From Bremerella sp. JC817 (GTDB taxonomy: Bacteria; Planctomycetota; Planctomycetia; Pirellulales; Pirellulaceae), in NCBI RefSeq assembly GCF_040718835.1, contig NZ_JBFEFG010000281.1, forward strand, positions 558,001 through 622,000: a stretch of DNA of 64,000 bases, written 5' to 3'. The notes under the pieces were generated by a model. It did no database searches. It was given only the letters and a program-made list of their open reading frames with translations, and was not told where the DNA came from. Positions 8,629 to 19,300 of this stretch are shown here, piece by piece; position 1 is the stretch's first letter; each line of letters opens with the position of its first letter. The translations under genes and the position numbers were made by a program.

Positions 8629-11600
8629 TTAATGCCCTTCCTGGCTAGTTGGCCAATCGCGGCCTCGAATGGAACGAAACTGGGGACTCAACACAATCGC
8701 TTCGACGGCGGCATGAAATCGATAGTCATTCTCGGCCAGGCGAGATTGCATCTGATCGAGCAAGATCTCGTCGGAAAGCATCACTTCCCGGCCGAGGGCA
8801 AAGCCAAGCAGCTTGCGGCAAAATTGCCGGACCACGTCGTCCTGCCGCTGCGTCAACAGATAACGTCGCAGACCTTCGACACCTTCAATTTTGTGGCCAC
8901 TTTCGAGAGTCGACCGCGTATCCACGGCTTCCGAACGTCGCCGACCAATCGCGTCGTATTGCTCCAGGGCGAAGCCGTACGGATCGATCTTTTGGTGACA
9001 CTTCGCACAGGCAGCATCCGAACTATGCTTTTCAATCAACTGTCGGGCCGTTAGCCCCTCGGGCAATTGGTCTGGCAGTTGTGGCACATTCGCTGGCGGC
9101 CTAGGGAGTTGCTGGCCGAGTAAGGTTTCGTAGGTCCAGTTCCCCCGCAAGATTGGGCTCGTTCGTGAAGCACCTGATTGGCTTGCCAGAACCGTGCCGA
9201 GACCGAATACGCCACCCCGGCCATGCTGCCGAATCCCTTCGACCTTCCGCCACTCGGGCCCGGTCACTCCGTCAATCCCGTAATGCTTCGCCAATGCCTC
9301 GTTCAGAAACGTGTGATCCGCATCCAGGATATCGAGCACTGATCTATTGTTGCGAAACATATCCTCGAAGAACCTTACCGTCTCTTCGTTCATGTCGACA
9401 CGAAGTGACTGGAACTCGGGATAAAGCTGCTCGTTCTTATCGTCGTTCCGATCGAAGTCGCGAACGTGCAACCATTGGCAAGCAAATTGAGTCGCGAGTC
9501 GGCGAACCTTAGGGGCGTCGAGCATGCGTTGCGTTTGTGCGAGCAAGTCGGTTTCACTCGTCAGCGTATCCGTATCGGCAGCCTGGCGTAGCGTGGCATC
9601 CGGAATCGATGACCACAGGAAAAAGCTGAGCCTTGTCGCCAGTTCCGCCGAAGTGACCGGAACCGCTTGATCTCCTTCCCCTGGCTGTTCGTATCGATAC
9701 AAGTATGCCGGCGAGGTCAACACGCGAGCCAAGGTCAAACGAATCGCCTCGTCATGTTCGATCTCGGCCGCACGCAATTGCCGATAGAAGCCGCGCAGAC
9801 GCTGCTGTTCCGACGAGGAAAGAGGTCGCCGCCAGGCTCGGTCCGCGAACCGGATTACCGCCTCTAGATGAGAAGGTTCGGTTTCGATTAACCGGGCACG
9901 GAAAGCGTCGGCTCGCTCGAAGATCGGTGTCCGCATCGGTTCAAAGGCGTTCACAAGGTCTTGTCGATCTTGTGTAGCAAATTCATAAATTTGCTCGTAT
10001 ACCACCGTCAACGCGATCGGTTCCTGAGCGACATAACGGAGATGGTCCCAGAGGCGATCGAGCTCGCCGACTTGCTCCGCATTCAGCATCAACCGCTGGA
10101 GAGCTTCGTCTTCGCGAAAGTACAGTGTCATCGTCACGACTTCATCAACCGGGACAATCCGTGAGTAGCAGACCACCGGGGGAAATAGTTCGCGAAACTC
10201 TTGGGCAGCCTGATCAATCCGCTGTTTGCCTTGGCTACCGGGCGATACCAGCACCGAGGCATTGGGATCGAATACTGGCGAAGCTTCATTCTGAAGCGTC
10301 ACGGAAACCTGGGCCGCGCCTTCGGCAGAGGTCGCTTCATCCAGGCGAGCCACCACGACCAATTCAGCTCCGTCGAGCAAAGACGCCGGTAGCGAGATTT
10401 CCGTTGCCGCCGGCGCTGCGACGCAAAGATCTTCAGCAGCGATGACCTTGCCGCGGGGATGCTTGCCGAACGCGCTGGTTACGGCCACCTCCGCTGTTGG
10501 TTGAGACAGGGCAACTTCCATCCAGCGCAAGGGACCTCTCCAATCAATCACTTGCCGCCGAAGGACTTGATCGGCGGACGCCAGTTCCTCAGCGTTGGCC
10601 TGTGTGACGATAGCTTGCACGCGTGCCGTGGCGTTCGCGACTGCCTCCGTGGATGCCTCGCCAATGATGGCATCTTTCCAGGTCGCTAACGCGGATTCTG
10701 GAATGATGGCCGTGGGGACAGGTTGGGAGGCCGCATCTGCCACACCCAAATGCCAGGTCGCATCGTGACCGTACTGATCTGGCAGAGGGTTTGCCTGGAG
10801 AATCGGTTCCACGATGTCACGCGAAAGGCTCCAGTTTCGCTTGGCTTCGACCATTTCCGAGATCGTGAGTTCAATTTGCGTCGAATCACAAACGTGCGAC
10901 TTATCGCGGGCATTGATTACGTACTCGATCACGTCGCCTGCTTGCACGCGATGTTGTTCTGGCAGGTCGAACTTTGCGGAGCTTCCGTTATCGACGGCAC
11001 CGCTGGCCAGGACTTGCTCTCCCGCTGCGGAAATCCAGTTCAACTGCCATGCCACACCATTGCCACAGTTCGGATCGACGTCGGCGACCATACCGGTCAA
11101 TTGAACGGTGGTCTCCGCAGGGCTCCGCCAAGAGATCACCACTTGCTGCGTCGGCGAAGGATGAACCACAACACTTCCCGCCGGAACAGAAAGCGTTGAA
11201 TACTGGATCACCTCCGCGGAACGGTTCGTCACGATGCTTGGCGTTTGCGGCCCCCCCCAGCCATTCACCTCGTCGTAGCCAGCGACGTTTTCCAGCTTGT
11301 TGGTAAAGTGGCCGGTGACCTCACGGTTGGCTTGAACTCCGAGTCCGACAGTCTTGGCCCAACTCGCCAGCAATCTCTCATTCAATTGGCGACTGGAAGC
11401 GACTTCCCCAAGCGGTTTGGCAGTTCGGTGAAGCTCAGCAACCGCAGCCAGGTACTGATCAGTTCGAGGCAGCTCGCTCTGCTGGAGCTTCGGCAACAGA
11501 GCTGAGATTTGCTCGACATCCTTCAGCAAAACCGGGGGATGCGTTTCGCTTCCCTTATCATCACGAAATTGAAGCTGAGGTCGCTGCCACACGACGTCTG

Positions 11601-12789
11601 TATTTCCTCGACCGGTCCTCAAATCATTGGCGTGGAAATAGACCGAAACTGGATCGCTTTCCCCTTGTGCTTTAAGCGGAACGCGAATCTCCTGGCTTGT
11701 CACCACCGTCGAAACCGGCGACATCCAGATCTTCTGCCGGGCTCCTTCGGTCAGCTGGCCAATCGAGTTGAACTTCCACATCCGCTGCTGCAGCGACTCG
11801 ATGAAGTTCATCAACGCAGGCACGTCGTCGCTCGTCGCGGTTTGCCAGCGACGACGAAGTTCGTTCAAGTACAACGACGAACTGTCGTCCGGCTTCTGTA
11901 ATTGTTCCCACAGGATAGCAAGATACTTCGCGTTCAGGCCGGTTTCCTCGGCGATCGCTGCCAACGACTTCTCGCCTCGGGCAAGCGTCTCGCGATGAAC
12001 GATCGTCGCGGCCAGGTAGTCGCCAAACGGAATCGCTCCCCCTTCATTAGCAACTTTGCCGGTCCCTCCGACTTCGACGTAGACATCTTTCTCGGTCGTA
12101 AAACGTTGATAGAACTGCCGAACCGCCGCGACACGTTCGTCGCTCCAGTCTCGCCGCGACGCCCCGGCCGAGAACTCGATTCCTTCCGGGACCAGCACCG
12201 CGTGAGAAGCGACCTCTTTGGCGGCATCGAGATACTTGCTGACCATCGCCGGTGACATGGCCTGGGCGGCACCGGTGTTGATGAATCCTTCGCCGGCCGC
12301 TCCATCCACCGGGAACTCTCGCGTCGGATCGAGCGACGCGACTCCGGTCAGATCGCGAACAGTGAAGTTGTATTCGTCATTGTTCAAACGCCGCAGCACG
12401 ACCGGGCCTGGGTCGCCAGCAGTCGCCTTCGCTTCCTCTTTCAGAAAGTTGTGTACCCACGTCCGCAACAGTACAGCCTCGGTTTCGCTCGGTTGGTTCG
12501 AATCCTTGGGTGGCATCTGCCCTTCGTCCAGCATCCGCCGAGTTTTGATCCAGGTTTTCTGATCCTGCGGAAGTTGCTCGAAGGTGTTGAAGCGTCCTAA
12601 ATCAATTTCCGCTTCGGTCGTATCGCCTGCATGACAATCGAAGCAATACTTCTGCAATAGTGGACGGACCTCTTCGACGTAACGGGCTTCCTCTGCCGCC
12701 ACGCACACCGGGCTAATGAAAAGCCACGAAGCTGCCCAGAGCAGCACTTTCCCTGATAGATGGTTTGCTCGACAACGCAGCAGGTTCAC
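8629..12789 (-). CDS. Giant planctomycetal c-type cytochrome with DUF1587-DUF1595-DUF1592-DUF1588-DUF1585 domains
   Basis: A 1,386-residue exported protein. The start is GTG at 12789, followed by a signal sequence (about residues 12-33). A haem-c motif CFDCH is at residues 49-53. The domain order I read is DUF1587 (LRRLNNDEYNFTVRDLTGV), a long beta-rich middle, DUF1595 (ADRAWRRPLSSSEQQRL), DUF1592 (SPAYLYRYE, LATRLSFFLWSSIPD), DUF1588 (SGASRTSPILRGNW) with a second CAKCH motif, and C-terminal DUF1585. These proteins are typical of planctomycetes and proposed to act in periplasmic redox chemistry or polysaccharide breakdown, without proof. The middle region makes it longer than many relatives. 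It lies 9 bp after the GntR gene. Confidence 0.9.
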   Translation of the reverse strand: MNLLRCRANHLSGKVLLWAASWLFISPVCVAAEEARYVEEVRPLLQKYCFDCHAGDTTEAEIDLGRFNTFEQLPQDQKTWIKTRRMLDEGQMPPKDSNQPSETEAVLLRTWVHNFLKEEAKATAGDPGPVVLRRLNNDEYNFTVRDLTGVASLDPTREFPVDGAAGEGFINTGAAQAMSPAMVSKYLDAAKEVASHAVLVPEGIEFSAGASRRDWSDERVAAVRQFYQRFTTEKDVYVEVGGTGKVANEGGAIPFGDYLAATIVHRETLARGEKSLAAIAEETGLNAKYLAILWEQLQKPDDSSSLYLNELRRRWQTATSDDVPALMNFIESLQQRMWKFNSIGQLTEGARQKIWMSPVSTVVTSQEIRVPLKAQGESDPVSVYFHANDLRTGRGNTDVVWQRPQLQFRDDKGSETHPPVLLKDVEQISALLPKLQQSELPRTDQYLAAVAELHRTAKPLGEVASSRQLNERLLASWAKTVGLGVQANREVTGHFTNKLENVAGYDEVNGWGGPQTPSIVTNRSAEVIQYSTLSVPAGSVVVHPSPTQQVVISWRSPAETTVQLTGMVADVDPNCGNGVAWQLNWISAAGEQVLASGAVDNGSSAKFDLPEQHRVQAGDVIEYVINARDKSHVCDSTQIELTISEMVEAKRNWSLSRDIVEPILQANPLPDQYGHDATWHLGVADAASQPVPTAIIPESALATWKDAIIGEASTEAVANATARVQAIVTQANAEELASADQVLRRQVIDWRGPLRWMEVALSQPTAEVAVTSAFGKHPRGKVIAAEDLCVAAPAATEISLPASLLDGAELVVVARLDEATSAEGAAQVSVTLQNEASPVFDPNASVLVSPGSQGKQRIDQAAQEFRELFPPVVCYSRIVPVDEVVTMTLYFREDEALQRLMLNAEQVGELDRLWDHLRYVAQEPIALTVVYEQIYEFATQDRQDLVNAFEPMRTPIFERADAFRARLIETEPSHLEAVIRFADRAWRRPLSSSEQQRLRGFYRQLRAAEIEHDEAIRLTLARVLTSPAYLYRYEQPGEGDQAVPVTSAELATRLSFFLWSSIPDATLRQAADTDTLTSETDLLAQTQRMLDAPKVRRLATQFACQWLHVRDFDRNDDKNEQLYPEFQSLRVDMNEETVRFFEDMFRNNRSVLDILDADHTFLNEALAKHYGIDGVTGPEWRKVEGIRQHGRGGVFGLGTVLASQSGASRTSPILRGNWTYETLLGQQLPRPPANVPQLPDQLPEGLTARQLIEKHSSDAACAKCHQKIDPYGFALEQYDAIGRRRSEAVDTRSTLESGHKIEGVEGLRRYLLTQRQDDVVRQFCRKLLGFALGREVMLSDEILLDQMQSRLAENDYRFHAAVEAIVLSPQFRSIRGRDWPTSQEGH

Positions 12790-12798
12790 GGGGAGGTC

Positions 12799-13533
12799 CT
12801 AGGAGGGAGGTGCGGGTTGGGTGGGAGGAGAGCGGCGGGCTTCGTCGAGACTTCGCTTGAGGCCATATGCATGACGCCGAGCAAGCTCTTCGCAAGTGGC
12901 AATGTCACCAGACTGCAGGGCTTGAACAAGCTCTTGGTGGGATGCAGCGGTGATGGTTTGCGTCTTCTGAAAGATCACCATGTGTTGGCGATGTAGTTCG
13001 GCCAGCAGCAAAACCAACTGCGGCCGCAACAGCCTCCAGGCCGAGAGCAATCGCGAATTGCCTGCAGCCTGAATAATCACCTCGTGGAAGTCAACATCGC
13101 GATGAGTCAACTGCAGGAGATCGGTCTCTTGTCGAATCGCTTCGATGCGTTGCTCAAGCGATCGAACCACTTCATCGGTCAGCCGCGAACAGGCCAGCCG
13201 AATCGCGGCCACATCCAACACTTCACGAAACTCGAGGATCTCGCGAATATCGTCTTCCGTTAATGCTCGCACAAAAGCGGTGCCGCGGGAATCGAATTCG
13301 AGCAAGCCTTCTTGTGCGAGTTGAAACTTTGCCTGACGAATCGAGGCTCGACTCACGCCGAGCTGCGATGCCAGTTGCGCCTCGGCCAACGACTCACCAG
13401 GAGCCAGTTGCCCCGCCAGGATCGCATCGCGTAGCTGCCCTTCCACATCATCGGTAACGGTCTGCTTCTTGACACGACGCAGGCCGGACGTCGAGCCAGC
13501 GGATCGTGGTTGGAGGTGGGTTGTCATGGCCAT
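12799..13533 (-). CDS. GntR/FCD-family transcriptional regulator
   Basis: DNA-binding repressor/activator of 244 residues. The N-terminal winged helix (about residues 20-80; QLRDAILAGQLAPGESL and SQLGVSRASIRQA) is followed by an all-helical FCD effector domain with the usual acidic and His residues for metal or acid binding (about 90-215; EFREVLDVAAIR, DVDFHEVIIQAAGNSRL). I prefer ATG 13533 (or 13527) over the TTG at 13563. It is the first gene of an operon with the giant cytochrome and the DUF1552 gene. FCD regulators usually sense small organic acids or sugar acids, so the operon is probably substrate-inducible; the ligand is unknown. A palindrome lies directly upstream. Confidence 0.9.
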   Translation of the reverse strand: MAMTTHLQPRSAGSTSGLRRVKKQTVTDDVEGQLRDAILAGQLAPGESLAEAQLASQLGVSRASIRQAKFQLAQEGLLEFDSRGTAFVRALTEDDIREILEFREVLDVAAIRLACSRLTDEVVRSLEQRIEAIRQETDLLQLTHRDVDFHEVIIQAAGNSRLLSAWRLLRPQLVLLLAELHRQHMVIFQKTQTITAASHQELVQALQSGDIATCEELARRHAYGLKRSLDEARRSPPTQPAPPS

Positions 13534-13548
13534 GATGCTAAGCGGTCG

Positions 13549-13560
13549 ACGGTCGACCGT
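13549..13560. promoter_or_regulatory. Candidate GntR operator palindrome
   Basis: A perfect 12-bp palindrome, ACGGTCGACCGT, lies 16 bp before the preferred start codon of the GntR/FCD gene, with a second GGTCGAC directly next to it at 13544-13550. FCD/FadR-type regulators commonly bind GGTnnACC-like dyads, and this one contains GGTCGACC. The position would allow autorepression of the whole regulator-cytochrome-DUF1552 operon. Inference from position and symmetry only. Confidence 0.45.
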
Positions 13561-13563
13561 CAA

Positions 13564-13943
13564 TCACTTACGAAAGATTATCCCTTATAACATCCGCTCG
13601 TTGGCGGAGATCGTTACAAAGCGAGGAATCGGCGATGCTGTGGAGATAGACCTACCGCGTTACAGACTTCCCTGCCTATCGACTGTCGCCGCAGGGCAAC
13701 ACTGTCTCCTGCAGTCGACATCCCAGGACAACTTTTCGAGCGGTTCTGGCCGAATCGTCAAGTCACATCGCCGTTACGTCGTCCCCCATTGAAAACGGCT
13801 TGGGAATCCACTTGGAAGAAGCGATTCCCCTTGGTGTCGCGACGATGTACTCAACGATCGAGCTACGTACGGTGAAGTCGACGATGTTTGCGCACCTGAC
13901 TCTCTGTCCGAGTGCTCTACTTAGTTCCTAGCCAGTTCGAAAC
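13564..13943. other. Intergenic region without recognisable gene
   Basis: This stretch separates the divergently read start of the GntR operon from the terminator of the TolC-like gene. Reading frames here are short and have no recognisable protein. It should contain the promoter of the GntR operon; I cannot pick out a convincing -35/-10 pair. Confidence 0.5.
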
Positions 13944-13978
13944 AAAAAACCCTCGGCCTTGGACTTGGCGCGAGGGTT
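13944..13978 (-). terminator. Rho-independent terminator of the TolC-like gene
   Basis: An 8-bp perfect stem (AACCCTCG 13948-13955 with CGAGGGTT 13971-13978) is followed, on the minus strand, by a run of T (13944-13949 read as A on the plus strand). It lies about 50 bp after the stop of the TolC-like gene, the expected place for its terminator. Confidence 0.85.
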
Positions 13979-14030
13979 CTTCGTGGAGACATGTCTGCCT
14001 AAGCCAAACGAGCATAGGCAAACCTCGATA

Positions 14031-15797
14031 TTAGTATCGCTCCGGCATGGCGAACTCAGGCGGCACCTCGTTCGCTCCGTGATACTTCACAATCTTGTCC
14101 GGCTGATTGAGAGCCGGCAGCAAGGTTACCTCTGCGGCTGGTTCTACTTCGACCTGATCGAGCGAAGTAGGAGCCAAGGCGTCTGGCGTCGCCGGATGTG
14201 GCTGACCGTCAACCGTTGGCGGGACCGGTAGTTCCATTTCGCCCGTGGCCGAACCGGCCTGAACCGGTTCGCACAGCGAGTAGCCTGGTGGCAAGCAGCG
14301 GACGTCTTTGTAGGTCATACCGGCGTTGTTCAGCAGGTAACCACCACCCAAGGCCTGGTAAGCGTTGACGATCGCCGAGAGCTGTTGCTGCTTGGTTTCG
14401 ATCAGGTCAACTCGTGCTTCCAGCAAGTCACGCTGCGAGAACAACACGTCGACGTATTCGGCGCGGGCATTCTGGAAGAGGTTGGTAGCGACGCTAACCG
14501 ATTCTTCTAAGGCTTGCACCTGGCCCTGCTTGATTTCGACACCACGCCGGTAGTTCTCGACCTTGGCCATGCGATTGACCACTTCGGTGTAAGCGTTGAG
14601 CACCGTTCGCTGGTAATCGTAGACTGCTTGAAGCTGACGTGCGTTGGCACTCAGGTACTCAGCACGGATCGCCTTCTTATTGATCAGCGGTGCTACGAGT
14701 TCGCCAGCGGTGTTGGCGATGAAGGCACCTGGGTCGAACAAGTAACGAGGATTGAAGGCCTCGAAGCCCACACGAGCGGTGATGTCCAGCGTGGGGAAGA
14801 AGCGAGCCCGAGCTACGAGGACGTCGAGTCCCGATGCGGCCAGTTCACGTTCAGCAGCGCGGATGTCGCGACGGTTCTGCATCAACTGGGCTGGCACACC
14901 AACCGCCAGCACCTGCGAGTCGAGCGTGATGAAGCCCCACGACTGACGATCGACGTGTTGTGGGTAACGACCGACCAGGAAGTTGATCTTGTTCTCGGTT
15001 TCGATGATCGACTGCGAAACGATGTAGCGTTGGCTTTCGTTTTTGCGAACTTCGGCCAGGAATCGCTGGACGGCCAGTTCGGTGCCACGAGCGGCATCTT
15101 TCTGGGCCTGAGCCACTTCGAGGCTCTGCTTTTGAATCTCGATCGTCTGATTCAAGTAAGTCAGACGTTGATCCAACGCCGACAGTTCGTAGTAGTTCTC
15201 GGCAATCTCGGCCACCAGACGGGTGACGAAGAAGTCTCGAATCTCGACCGCTTCGATGTAGCGATTCGTGGCGGCATCACGCGAGTTTCGCAGTTCCCGC
15301 CAGATATCGACGCGCCAGAAGAGGTTGGCCGTCAGTCCCACATTGCCCAGCGGATCAGGGAAGGTGCCGCCGCCTGGGTAGGTCAGCTGATCTTCTGCAG
15401 CACCCAGAGGCGTATACCGACTGGTGCGATCGAAGCCACCCTTGGCTCCCACGGTGACAAACGGCAGGTAAGCACCGCGGCGAGCCAAAATCTCGTTGGC
15501 TGCGACCTGCACTTCCTGGTTGCGAATCTTAAGTTCCTGATTCGAGGCCAATCCCTCGGCAATCAGGTCGGTCAGCATTGGATCGCCGAAGAACTCGCAC
15601 ACCCCAACGTCTGCTACGTTGTCGGCAGTGGTGGTCCCATTAAAGTCACCCGGCATCACTGGTGCAGGCGAAGCACAATACAGCTTCGGAATCGAACAGC
15701 CGGACAGAACCATCATCAGGCAAGCCGCCACGCCGAGCAGCAGATGGCTCGCCGGCGTCTCCCCAAGGGAGCATGTGGTCAATCTGTTCTGTCTCAT
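14031..15797 (-). CDS. TolC-family outer-membrane efflux channel (NodT-like lipoprotein)
   Basis: The outer-membrane duct of a tripartite efflux pump, 588 residues. It has an N-terminal lipoprotein signal (LSGC, C34) as in NodT/OprM-type factors, then two outer-membrane-efflux-protein repeats rich in helix (examples: ELKIRNQEVQVAANEILARR; RRDIRAAERELAASGLDVLVARA). The C-terminal about 90 residues are Pro/Ala-rich and probably disordered, which makes it longer than OprM. The other two pump components lie upstream on the same strand, after a 589-bp gap with its own hairpins, so it may have its own promoter. Confidence 0.9.
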   Translation of the reverse strand: MRQNRLTTCSLGETPASHLLLGVAACLMMVLSGCSIPKLYCASPAPVMPGDFNGTTTADNVADVGVCEFFGDPMLTDLIAEGLASNQELKIRNQEVQVAANEILARRGAYLPFVTVGAKGGFDRTSRYTPLGAAEDQLTYPGGGTFPDPLGNVGLTANLFWRVDIWRELRNSRDAATNRYIEAVEIRDFFVTRLVAEIAENYYELSALDQRLTYLNQTIEIQKQSLEVAQAQKDAARGTELAVQRFLAEVRKNESQRYIVSQSIIETENKINFLVGRYPQHVDRQSWGFITLDSQVLAVGVPAQLMQNRRDIRAAERELAASGLDVLVARARFFPTLDITARVGFEAFNPRYLFDPGAFIANTAGELVAPLINKKAIRAEYLSANARQLQAVYDYQRTVLNAYTEVVNRMAKVENYRRGVEIKQGQVQALEESVSVATNLFQNARAEYVDVLFSQRDLLEARVDLIETKQQQLSAIVNAYQALGGGYLLNNAGMTYKDVRCLPPGYSLCEPVQAGSATGEMELPVPPTVDGQPHPATPDALAPTSLDQVEVEPAAEVTLLPALNQPDKIVKYHGANEVPPEFAMPERY

Positions 15798-16266
15798 TAT
15801 CGAGCCCCTTTGGCCAAATGGCAGTCGTAGGGAAATATGAAAATCGGAAGTGTGGGGTTCAGATTTTTCATCGAGAGGTTCTTACAGCCTCTCAGATTGC
15901 CAGCCGCACCTTAGGCACAATTGGAAAGCGTATACCGAGTCGAACGAACTGCGAGAAGCCGCAGGACCACGAACGTAGGAATAGCCGGCTCAGTTCCTAT
16001 CGGCAGAATATTGACTACAGGACAGAGAATCATCCCTGAGAAATCGATCGTGCGTATGTTTTCGTTCACGAACGTTTGGACTCGTAAATCCTCGAGTCAA
16101 CCTGCGTTTTCAAATGCGACGGTCTGGTAACTTTTGAGGGCTGTTCGCCATGACCCAAGAGTGGTCATTCGACTTATCAAGGCCATCAAGTGATGGCATA
16201 GAAGGGGCCTGGCGGCCGGGTCGTAACATCTCGGCAAGATGTAACGACGATTGCCTGGTCGAGGTG

Positions 16267-16294
16267 CTCGTTTCGTGTCCAGATACGAAACGAG
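16267..16294. promoter_or_regulatory. 10-bp inverted repeat, candidate operator
   Basis: Perfect arms CTCGTTTCGT (16267-16276) and ACGAAACGAG (16285-16294) are separated by 8 bases. There is a T-run on the plus strand five bases later, but no plus-strand gene upstream to terminate. On the minus strand no T-run follows. I therefore favour a dyad operator, of the size bound by TetR-like proteins, upstream of the TolC-like gene, over a terminator. No TetR gene is in the window. Confidence 0.35.
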
Positions 16295-16321
16295 TGAAAT
16301 TTTTTCGAGCAATTCGATGTT

Positions 16322-16364
16322 AATCTTTGCCGGTTGTAATTATTGTGACGAACCGGCAAAGATT
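16322..16364 (-). terminator. 14-bp perfect hairpin after the RND pump gene
   Basis: Arms AATCTTTGCCGGTT (16322-16335) and AACCGGCAAAGATT (16351-16364) pair perfectly around a 15-base loop. The hairpin begins 22 bp after the pump stop codon, the normal place for a terminator or 3' end stabiliser. The T-run after it is weak, so it may stabilise the adaptor-pump mRNA or only attenuate read-through into the TolC-like gene. Confidence 0.6.
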
Positions 16365-16386
16365 TCCGTTGTCGAACCGCACTATC

Positions 16387-19300
16387 CTAGGCGTGACCAT
16401 GACCATGATCGTGGCCATGACCATGTGACTCGTCGCGTTCGAAGAGTTCGCTGAGCGGATCGTCGTGCTCGTCTTTAATGAGCTTACGCCCGTCCGATAT
16501 CTTCGCGAACAGGTAATACAGCCCCGGAATCACGAAGACACCAATCAGCGTGCCCATCAACATACCGCCGACCGCCGTGGTACCGATGGTCTGGTTACCA
16601 ATGGCACCAGGACCTGTCGCTCGCACCAGCGGAATCAAACCAGCGATAAACGCGAACGAGGTCATCACGATCGGGCGGAAACGGAGCTTACCACCTTCGA
16701 TGGCCGCATCCTTGATGCTCAGCCCTTCATGTCGTCGCTGAACGGCGAACTCGATAATCAGAATCGCGTTCTTGCCTAACAGACCGACCAGCATGACGAG
16801 ACCAATCTGACAGTACACGTCGTTGGAAAGTCCCATGCCTTTAAGCATGAGGAACGAACCAAACAAACCGACCGGAAGCGAAACAATCACCGCCAACGGC
16901 AGCAGGAAGCTTTCGTACTGACCGACCAGCACCAGGTACACGAACATCACCACGATCGCGAAGATGTAGATTGCCGTGTTCCCCTTGTTGGCTTCGTCGT
17001 ACGCCAATCCTTGCCAGCCGATGTCGTACCCGTGAGGGAGCGTCTCTTTGGCAACTTCCTGAATGGCTGCGATGGCCTGACCACTACTAAACCCAGTCGC
17101 CGGTGCACCCTGAATGATGGCCGTGGTATAGAGGTTGTAGCGGTTAATTTCGTTCATACCCTGCTTCTTCTCGATCTTCATGAACGCCGAGTAAGGAACC
17201 ATTTCTCCCTCGTCGTTCTTGACGAACATGTTCTCGAGATCTTCAGGGTAACGCCGGAATTCAGGAGCAGACTGGACGTACACCTTGTAAAACTGACCGA
17301 AGCGGATGAAGCCCTGTTCCCAGGTACTACCCACCACGATCGACAGGTTTTCCATTGCATCGGAGATCGAGACCCCCTTCTGCATTGCGACGTCGTTGTC
17401 GATGATGATCTCGTACTGCGGATAGTTGCTGGCGAAGAAGGTAAACAGACCCTTCAACTCCTTCCGCTTTTCGAGCTCGGCCATGAAATTCTCGGTCACG
17501 GTGCCGAAGGTTTCGTAGTCGCCACTGTTCGTTTTATCCAGCAAACAGAGCGAGAAACCACCGGCAGCACCAAAGCCCGGTACGGCTGGCGGCTCGAAGA
17601 ACTCGAGCTTCACATCCGAGATCTCGCGTCCTTTTTCCTCCAGTCGTTCGATCAACTCTTTCGAGGTTAGTTCGCGTTTAGCCCAAGGCTTCAAGTTGAT
17701 CAAACAGGTACCGGCATTCGAACCACGACCTTCGGTCAGAATTTCGTAACCAGCTAGCGAGGTTACGGAAGTGATTTCTTCAAACTCTTCACAGATGGCC
17801 TGCAGTTCGTGCGACTTCTTGTTGGTGTACTCGAGCGTCGAACCTGGCGGTGTCTGGATAATACCGTAAATAACGCCCTGGTCTTCCAGAGGAATAAACC
17901 CAGACGGAAGCACCTGGTTGACCACCAGAATGCCGTAGCTAAACACACCAACCACCACCATCGTGACCAATCGCCGCGTCACAATGCGACTGACGATTGC
18001 CACGTAGGCTGAAATGGTCTTTTCCACCGCTCGATCAAAGTAGTAGATAAATATCCCCAGTGGACCACGGATCTTCTTCTCGCCAGGCTCTGCCCCCGAG
18101 AAAACCGATCGGAACGTGAAGATCATCAACACTGCCACAATGCCGGCAACGATCATCGTGCGTTCGTGGGTTAATTCAACCTGCTCCGAGATCACCTCCT
18201 CGATCAACTCGACATGCAGCAAAAAGTACACGCCGACGCCCACCGCCAGACCAAGCACGATCGACAGCAGCAGCCGAGCAATATGCACCTGCTTGCCGGC
18301 CATCGCTTTCAAGCCGCGATTGGTCAAACCAACCAGCCCCTTCTGCTTTTGGTAGCCATGTGGCTTCAAGATCATTGCGCACAGCACCGGGGTCAACGTC
18401 AACGCAACCACACCAGAAAGAACAATCGACATGGCCATCGTCAGCGCGAACTGCCGATAAAACACGCCCACCGCACCTGGCATGAAGGTCACCGGAATGA
18501 ACACCGAAGTCATCACCAGGGTGATCGCAATAATTGCACCGCTGATTTCGCCGACCACTTCTTTGGTGGCCGCATATGGGGATAAATGTTGCTCGTGCAT
18601 CTTTGCGTGGACCGCTTCCACCACCACGATCGCGTCGTCGACCACCACACCGATCGCCAACACCAGGGCGAACAAGGTAATGAGGTTAATCGACATCCCG
18701 AACATGCTCATGAAGAAGAACGTCCCAATCAACGACACCGGCACTGCCAACGTCGGAATGAGCGTACTGCGGAAGTCGCCTAGAAAGAGGTACACCACAA
18801 TCGAAACAAGGATGAACGCTTCAAACAGGGTGTGAAGCACCTTTTCAATCGACGCATCCAAAAAGTTCGACACGTCGTAGCTAATGGCGTAATCCATCCC
18901 CGGCGGGAACGATTCGGCCTTGATTTCCCGTAGTTTATCTTTCACCGCCTTGATCACCTCAGCGGCATTCGACCCCGGAATCTGCTTGAGCACAATCGAT
19001 GCCGAAGGATCGCCGTCGATGTCGGAATAAAGGTCGTAGAAAGAAGAACCCAGGTCGACTTTGGCGACGTCTTTAATTCGTAAGATTTCGCCGTTGGGAT
19101 TCGCCCTCAGAATGATATTTTCATATTGTTCTGGCTTGTTGTAACGGCCCACCCATGTAAGCACGTACTCGATCGTCTGCGATGTCGTACCGGTCGCCTG
19201 GCCGAGTCGACCGGGAGAACCGATCATACTCTGCTCTTTCACCGCCTCCATCACGTCGGCGGACGAAACGTTGTAGGCCCGCATTCGATCGAGATCTAAC

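Larger units (their letters stand above)
15798..16386. other. Intergenic region between RND pump and TolC-like gene
   Basis: A 589-bp stretch with no convincing gene; a 71-codon minus-strand frame at 16097-16312 shows no recognisable features. It contains two strong inverted repeats near the pump end (listed separately) and two weaker ones, GACTCG/CGAGTC at 16079-16097 and CGTTC/GAACG at 16063-16074. These may be the regulatory region of the TolC-like gene. Confidence 0.5.

Noticed and set aside
14514..15830. Long plus-strand ORF (438 codons) opposite the TolC-like gene
   Set aside because: It is the antisense shadow of a well-supported efflux channel gene; its translation shows no domain or signal.
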